From positions 62,001 through 126,000 of the forward strand of contig JALJCO010000100.1 in the NCBI GenBank assembly GCA_023101725.1: a DNA stretch of 64,000 nt, given 5' to 3'. The first letter of the stretch is position 1; the number at the start of each line of letters is the position of its first letter. A program made the translations under genes and the position numbers. This DNA comes from Atherinomorus stipes. Taxonomy: Eukaryota > Chordata > Actinopteri > Atheriniformes > Atherinidae. Shown here one piece after another: positions 58,726 to 64,000 of this stretch. A model generated the notes under the pieces. That model saw only the letters and a program-made list of their open reading frames with translations, was not told the DNA's origin and did no database searches.

Positions 58726-59626
58726 CATGCTAGGCGCTAACTACGTAACGACCAGTAATAGAAAAAAATCCATGAGGGACTTCATGATCTGAATGTCCAA
58801 CCATGGACACATGATGCCCCTGAACTCCAGGACATCTCGTTTCTTTATCCTTTAGCTTTATCCAGATGCAAACGTAAACACGATTCACCGCGATCTGTTC
58901 CAGCCTTTTCACGACTAAACTGCTACTTCCTGTGAGCACCGGCAGTTCCGCCCATCACTGTTGATAATGGCGCCGCCGTCCATCCACCAGTGTGACGTAC
59001 AGACGCGTGGAGCCGTAGCCATAGCCTGTCATAGGTCGTCAGCTCCACAACCCCGCCCCTAAATTTGAATATTAGGATGCGAAATAAAGAAACGCAAAAA
59101 GAAGCAGCACAAAGTCTTGGTGCAAAATAAAAGCCTCCCAAAATACGTGTGAGCACAAAATAAAAGTTTCACTATATAAATAACTTAATATATAAATAAA
59201 TGAATAACTTAATGAATAACAAAATAGATAACTTAATAAATATATAAATAACTTAATGAATAACTAAATAAATTACTTTATTAATAACTAAATAAATAAC
59301 TTAATAAATAACTTGATATATAAATAAATAAATAAATAAATAAATAAATGACTTAAAACTAAATAGATAAATATAAGACTAAATAAATAACTTTATAAAT
59401 AAATAAATAACATAATAAATAAATATATCACTAAATAAATGAATAACTAACCTAATAGATAAATAAATAACTTAATAAATAAATATATAATTAAACATAT
59501 AACTGACTAAATAAATAAATATGGAAACAATTATTTTGTGCATTTTATATATATTTATATTGTGGAACACCTATTTATTTTGGTATTTATTTATTTATTT
59601 AATTATGAATAAAATGGCATTCCATA

Positions 59627-59995
59627 AGAAAAAACCTATAGAGGGGGAAAAAACAAAACAAAAAACATAAAATGGACAAGAAACTATGAAGCAGGGAAAA
59701 AACTTTCAATACATTTTTGCATCTTACACAGGTCTGCACCTCGAAGAACTATTCTCACATTTAAAACACAAAATCGAGTCTTATTGCTGACACATATGAA
59801 ACCCCTTTTAACCATTTTTCATTAAATTTATCAGACTGAGTCTGCAGAGAGTAAGTCACTTTTTCCATCTTGTACATGTTGTAAGACGTGTCAAACCAAG
59901 TATTATTCTTTTGGTGAGCCTCTCTGAAGCCATCTTCTAGTAAAAGCTTTTTTAGCTGCCACCAAAAGCACTCTGATATTTAAACTGGTTTGCAC
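59627..59995 (-). pseudogene. L1-like LINE ORF2 C terminus, interrupted by the giant repeat
   Basis: On the minus strand, NIRVLLVAAKKAFTRRWLQ (about 59978-59922) followed in a shifted frame by YNMYKMEKVTYSLQTQSDKF (about 59885-59825) is the classic C terminus of fish L1 reverse transcriptases (AAKKA..R.W; MEK.T..L). Stops follow and the 3' UTR runs into the giant inverted repeat. The 5' part is missing. Confidence 0.75.
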
Positions 59996-60569
59996 ATTTA
60001 AATGGATATTGTGTAAGTTCTCCTGTTATCTGTTCACAAAAATTGATTATTTGGTTCAAAAGTGTTTTTCCATTAATCAGTAATTACTCCCATCAACAAA
60101 CTGAAGTGCTCCTGTAAGATCTGAATTTGCCGTTCGTGTCATTCATCGAACGAATCGGCTCGGTGGGGGCTACCATGTCATGTTGCCATGTTTTTTGCGT
60201 CCAGTAGAAGCCTGACAGCAGGAAACCACAGAAACTCACCGGAGACCATAGACCGCGGAACCGGGGGGGCCAGCCGGGCCACGGCCCTGGTAACTTTTGT
60301 ACTCTGGTAAAGAAAAAAATAGCCTAAATAAATAACTGAAAGCAAGTTGCATTGTTGTCCTTATGACCCGTCACAGCGCACCTTCTCTCTCTCACCCTGC
60401 GCCCTCCCCCGCCCCGTTGAAACCGTTCCCTGCAGCCTGCTATATAGGTTACGTAGGCTGCATAGAAATATCAAATATGTGCCTATCAAGTGCATTGTTT
60501 ATCAGTACGTCATCATGCAAGCGTTGCGAGCCAACGTCAAAACGTCGATTTCAAAGCTAGCTTGTCATT

Positions 60570-61550
60570 AGCTGAGTTTCCATTACACTTTTTCGAAAAA
60601 TAAAAGCGATATTTCTTAAATTTCGAAAAAGTACAATTGCGATATGTAGGTGTTTCCATTGAATGGTATCAGCCGTAATTCTCGTAAAATCTCGCCCCTC
60701 GCGACTCCACTTTGAGGAGGATGGAGATTTAAATGTGTTTCAGAGCTGCTCCTCATCAGGAGATGAAAGCAGCGGATGATGATTCAGAGGTAAAGTCCGT
60801 ATGTACGGAGCCTCTGATCACATCAGCAAGAAAAACACTCGTGGAGGCTTCCAGGACAGACGCCCAAAACGTAACACGAATGAAAACCCCCCTCAGAATC
60901 AACTTCTGGGGTGTGGATGTCATTTCTGGATCTTCATTCCACTTTTATCGGCACCAGTTCCTGACTGATGTGATGATGCAGCCGCTGATACGAAGGCGCA
61001 GTCATACCATGTTATCCGTGGTCACGTTTTAATAAATCCTGCTGACGTATAATTAACATGTGGGAAACAGATAACCGAGTCGTGGTGTTACAAATGTGTG
61101 GAAACGACATAAACAGCTGGTGTCCAGTCGTTAATACATGAAGAACTTAAAGCATCTGTATAATGTCTAAATGAACTCAGCTTGCTGAGTTACGGCGAAT
61201 TGGGGATTTATCATATATGTGACTGATTAAACTTCCCCCATCACTCTGATTTCACAGCTTGTAAATGATCATATTCATCATAATTAAGGAGGAATAGCTG
61301 GATTCTACCCCCCCCCCCCCCCCTACGTCACTCCTGATGACGAGTAATTGTGAAAAAAAATGTTTCCATTACACTTATGCGCAAAACTGCTTTATCGAAA
61401 CGTCTGGATTTACACCTCATGAAAGCATAAAAACCTTTTGGCGATATTTGAGAGTTTGGTTTTTTTTTCGAAATGTAGGTGTTTCCATTAGCGGTTTTTA
61501 ATTGCGATATTTAGGTTTTGTGCAATTCCAGGTGTAATGGAAACCCAGCT
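60570..61550. mobile_element. Innermost element with ATT duplication
   Basis: ATT (60567-60569) precedes AGCTGAGTTTCCATTACAC. The right end GTGTAATGGAAACCCAGCT is followed by ATT (61551-61553). Sub-terminal TTTCGAAA, GCGATAT and GTAGGTGTTTCCATT motifs repeat in both orientations. A 99-codon frame (60733-61032) has no recognised domain. A 3-bp duplication would fit a Harbinger-like mobiliser, though ATT is not its usual TWA. A C run (61309-61322) lies inside. Confidence 0.8.
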
Positions 61551-61568
61551 ATTGTTGACATCGTGAAA

Positions 61569-61700
61569 ATGAAGAGACAGACATCTATTTCAACTTTTTT
61601 GACAACCAAGCCAAAACTACAAAAGCAGGATGAAAAAAATACTCCTTCCTCAGAGACACAACAAACATCATCTTTTGTAAGAAAGAGAAAAGAAAAAAGG
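61569..61700 (+). pseudogene. N-terminal fragment of a hAT/ZMYM-type transposase
   Basis: The frame MKRQTSISTFLTTKPK runs about 45 residues before low-complexity sequence. This Lys-rich, Ser/Phe-rich start is typical of hAT transposases and derived ZMYM-like genes. Assignment is by resemblance; no zinc-finger or catalytic motif remains. Confidence 0.5.
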
Positions 61701-62179
61701 TGCTATTTTTTAAAAAGCTATGTCAGGGTTTTTTGTTTTTTGTTTTTTTTGTTTTTTTTTTTTAAGTATGGCCCCCCCTCGTTCAGATGCGTTCCGCGGT
61801 CCATGCCGGAGACACCGGAGTTGTCAGCTCAGTTCGAGGTAATGCCGTTTAAAAAGTCACCGTGGTGCAGTGAGGAGGAACCAGCATTACACCGATGCTG
61901 TGTTCACGTACAGTCGGGCAGACGGCAGATGTCATTTTAATCACAGAAGCTGAGAGAAAGACGGTAAAACATGGGTCAGGGAAAACAATACGACATCGCC
62001 ATGACAACATATCAGATGTGGACTGAAGTCACTGTAATTGACCGACCACGTCTTCACATAGAGGCTTGTTTATGTCTTTACATGCAGCGGCGGTCGTCCG
62101 TCTGCCCGGTTTCACACAAACGCAGCATGAAAAGTACTAGCGAGTTGCTTGCGATATACAATTGTTACACAATGTCCCT

Positions 62180-62867
62180 TTAAGTTCTTCTATGGCTGAA
62201 TAAACATAAGATTTTAGGATGTTAAAGGTGCCATGACAGCAAATTTCCCTATACTGGGGTTTTTGGGCTATAATATGATCTGTTGTGCACATATGAGGCC
62301 ACGTGAATGTTGAGAGCGAGTATCAGAGTACCTGCTCAGTCATCTTTGTGTCTTTGTCTAAAAACGGTTAAATCAGACAGCAGCTTATCATTCTACATAG
62401 TTTATCATCCTATGTAATTCATATTATCCAATTAGAGCACACTATCAGGTGAACAGCTGCATTCCTGGACATGGATGAATTCAGGTCAGCATTTTCAAAC
62501 AAACAAAAAAGAAAACAAAGAAGAAAATTCTGTCGCAACACCGAAGGAGGCGACCACAACGTTGTCATTACCCATAAGTTTATTTATTTTCTAACTGCTG
62601 TCTTGTCTCATGAACACAGTTCACTGTCTGAAATGCCTGTGATGCTAACAGATAGCTTCTTATCAAACTAGCGTTTGCTACTGGCAGGTTGACCTCGTTT
62701 CTCTAAATAAGGTTATAGCCAAATAAGGTGTAGTCAATCAAAAATGAAGTCAACTTGGTCTCCAAGCAGATTATGTCATTACTGCACCCAACCCTTTTAC
62801 GGGGGAGGGAAATCCAGTGTGCCAAAACAATCATCCCTTGAAAAAAGTGATCTTATTTTTCTTTCAG
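62180..62867. other. Intergenic, nothing firmly recognised
   Basis: GTTAAAGGTGCCATGACAGC at 62220 resembles another TTAA-linked terminus, but no partner end was found. Otherwise unrecognised. Confidence 0.35.
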
Positions 62868-63113
62868 GCGGCTGTAGCTCAGGTTGGAAGAGCAGTCATC
62901 TTTCAACTGGACGGTTGGGGGATCGATTCCAGGCTTCCCCGGACCACATGCCGAAGTGTCCTTGGGCAAGACACCGAACCACACGTTGCCCCCCGATGTG
63001 CCTATCAGGGTATGAATGTGTGTGTGACTGTGTGAATGCGACCTGCAGTATAAAGCGCTGAGTGGTCAGTGCGACTAGAAAAGCGCTGTAGAAGTACAGT
63101 CCATTTACCATTT
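62868..63113 (+). mobile_element. tRNA-derived SINE
   Basis: The head GGCTGTAGCTCAGGTTGGAA (A box) and GGGGGATCGATTCCAGG (B box, about 62919) are followed by the body AAGTGTCCTTGGGCAAGACA and tail AAAGCGCTGTAGAAGTACAG. Typical fish tRNA-SINE; a pol III promoter may remain. Confidence 0.88.
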
Positions 63114-63628
63114 GATATGTTGTTTTTGTTCTGTTGGCAATAAAATAAGAGTTGATGAGATTTAGAAATCATTTTAAGGTAGTATCCGGAGTGTTCCCCC
63201 ATTTCTGTTTGTAAACACGATTCAAACTGAGAGCCCCTCCCCTCAGGCTGATGGCCACATCACTCTTCAGCCACAAGCCTGTCCTTCAAAGCTTGGAAGT
63301 GGGTGAAAACCAAACCAATATTAACCCTGGTTTTTGCGTGTTCACTACGTAAAGCTCCGTTCCCCACAAAATACTTCCTTTTCTTCGCTGCATCCGACAC
63401 TTTTATCGAAAATTCGAGTGAATCTGATTTCGGCTCCAGTTGACATTTAAATAATAATAAAAAAAAGTTTGCTCCAACCGATGAGTTTATCCCCGCAGAT
63501 CGCTACGCCCTTAGCGCTGTCATTGGCTGGAGACAATACGCAAATCTCCGCCCAGAAATGTCCCAAACACACCAAATCAAAGGGAAAAGACGAAATACAG
63601 GCAGGGGGGGGGCAGTTGCAAACGAAGT
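63114..63628. other. Intergenic, nothing recognised
   Basis: No coding or repeat structure identified between the two SINEs. Confidence 0.4.
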
Positions 63629-63910
63629 GGGGCGGCAGTGGCTCAGGTGGGAGAGCAGGTCGGCCAATGATCGAAGGATCGGCGGTTGGAATCTTGATTC
63701 CCCAACCATCTGTCGTTGTGTCCCTGGGCAAGACACCTAACCCCCCTTGCCTCCAGTGGGGGCCTTGCTGGTGTATGAATGTGTGTGAATGTTTCCGGTG
63801 TTGGTCGGAGGGGCCGTAGGCGGGAAATGGCTGCCACGCTTCCGTCATCACCAAATATGAATGAGGAGTGAAAGAATAATGGACCTACTGTAAGCGCTGC
63901 AAAAAAAAAG
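63629..63910 (+). mobile_element. tRNA-derived SINE, diverged copy
   Basis: GGCGGCAGTGGCTCAGGTGG (A box), CGGCGGTTGGAATCTTGATT (degenerate B box) and GTCCCTGGGCAAGACACCTA match the same SINE type as 62868-63113. It has a different 3' region, including AAATGGCTGCCACGCTTCCG. Confidence 0.8.
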
Positions 63911-64000
63911 CGTGATGTAAATCTAATCCGTCATGATTATTATCAAAGTCACCGCCACATGAGAGTAGAGGCCCAAAGGTGCGGATCAAGACGGGTTTCA

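Larger units (their letters stand above)
55524..59626. repeat. Giant inverted repeat, about 1.67-kb arms around a 0.75-kb spacer
   Basis: The left arm 55524-57206 and right arm 57958-59626 are reverse complements nearly throughout. Outer ends are TATGGAATGCCATTTTATTC and its exact inverse; inner ends meet at AATTTAATCAA. Differences include one-base indels (near 56465/58695) and substitutions (TTTTGAAC against TTCATAAT), so the arms are diverged copies, not one sequence read twice. TA flanks both outer ends. The outer 500 bases of each arm are TTTA/TAAA repeats. The insert interrupts an L1-like 3' end. The spacer (57207-57957) is unique, with an open frame 57335-57712 that lacks an ATG start. 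Confidence 0.9.
60247..61805 (+). mobile_element. hAT element with perfect 8-bp duplication and transposase stub
   Basis: CCGGAGAC occurs at 60239-60246 and 61806-61813. Between them are inverted termini CATAGACCGCGGAAC and GTTCCGCGGTCCATG. An 8-bp duplication with CA..TG ends is diagnostic of hAT. Inside, after the nested element, MKRQTSISTFLTTKPKLQKQ (from 61569) resembles the N terminus of hAT/ZMYM-type transposases; the catalytic domain is deleted. Confidence 0.87.
60002..62179. mobile_element. TTAA MITE, family T2 copy 2, with two nested insertions
   Basis: TTAA (59998-60001) precedes ATGGATATTGTGTAAG. The right end TTACACAATGTCCCT is followed by TTAA (62180-62183). The outer 240 bases on the left and 370 on the right match 7332-7952 in inverse. 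The hAT element at 60247-61805 interrupts it. Confidence 0.88.

Noticed and set aside
62868..63000. Possible functional tRNA gene
   Set aside because: The A and B boxes are followed by a SINE body and tail, and the acceptor stem does not pair by eye.

Overview
The window is vertebrate, almost certainly teleost fish, nuclear DNA. It has a five-exon gene with GT-AG introns, long AT-rich intergenic stretches with (AT)n, (GT)n and (TTTA)n microsatellites, and transposon families typical of ray-finned fish: Tc1-like elements, hAT and TTAA-type MITEs, a Rex1-like LINE, an RTE/Rex3-like 3' end, L1 remnants and tRNA-derived SINEs. The only host gene I can support is an LMO4-type LIM-only gene on the plus strand. 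It has a non-coding first exon ending at 12441 and coding exons at 13348-13562, 13647-13743, 14056-14214 and 15865-15873. Its 3' UTR runs to about 16.5-16.8 kb. The predicted protein is 159 residues with two complete LIM domains.

Layout. 0-12 kb upstream is repeat-rich: a TTAA palindromic MITE beside a Tc1 fossil, a family called C here, a second TTAA MITE, an L1 remnant, a GTTAGC-rich palindromic element, and an element whose terminal repeats carry tRNA-like boxes. 12-16.8 kb is the lmo4 gene; its last intron holds a four-level nest of transposons. 16.6-22.4 kb downstream holds TAATTA-rich unique blocks that look like the conserved non-coding elements expected around a developmental regulator. 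22.7-48 kb is a gene desert with several Tc1-like fossils (one with DD37E-like spacing), TTAA MITEs and hAT MITEs. 48.5-49 kb is an anomalous purine tract, and 49.3-51.7 kb is mostly unique. 51.7-55.2 kb is one TTAA MITE broken by a hAT-type palindromic element (itself carrying a hairpin MITE), a Rex1-like LINE and a SINE. 55.5-59.6 kb is a 4.1-kb giant inverted repeat inserted in an old L1 3' end. 60.0-62.2 kb is a TTAA MITE holding a hAT element that holds a third element. Two tRNA-SINEs close the window.

The gene's product would be a nuclear LIM-only adaptor. Nothing else in the window encodes an intact recognisable protein. The most interesting material is structural: perfect or near-perfect target-site duplications (8 bp, TTAA, TAA, ATT, AT/TA) that let insertion order be read directly, five TTAA-flanked palindromic MITE families, composite hAT-in-hAT elements at three loci, and the giant palindrome with mirrored open frames. 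All calls come from reading by eye; no alignment or database search was run.
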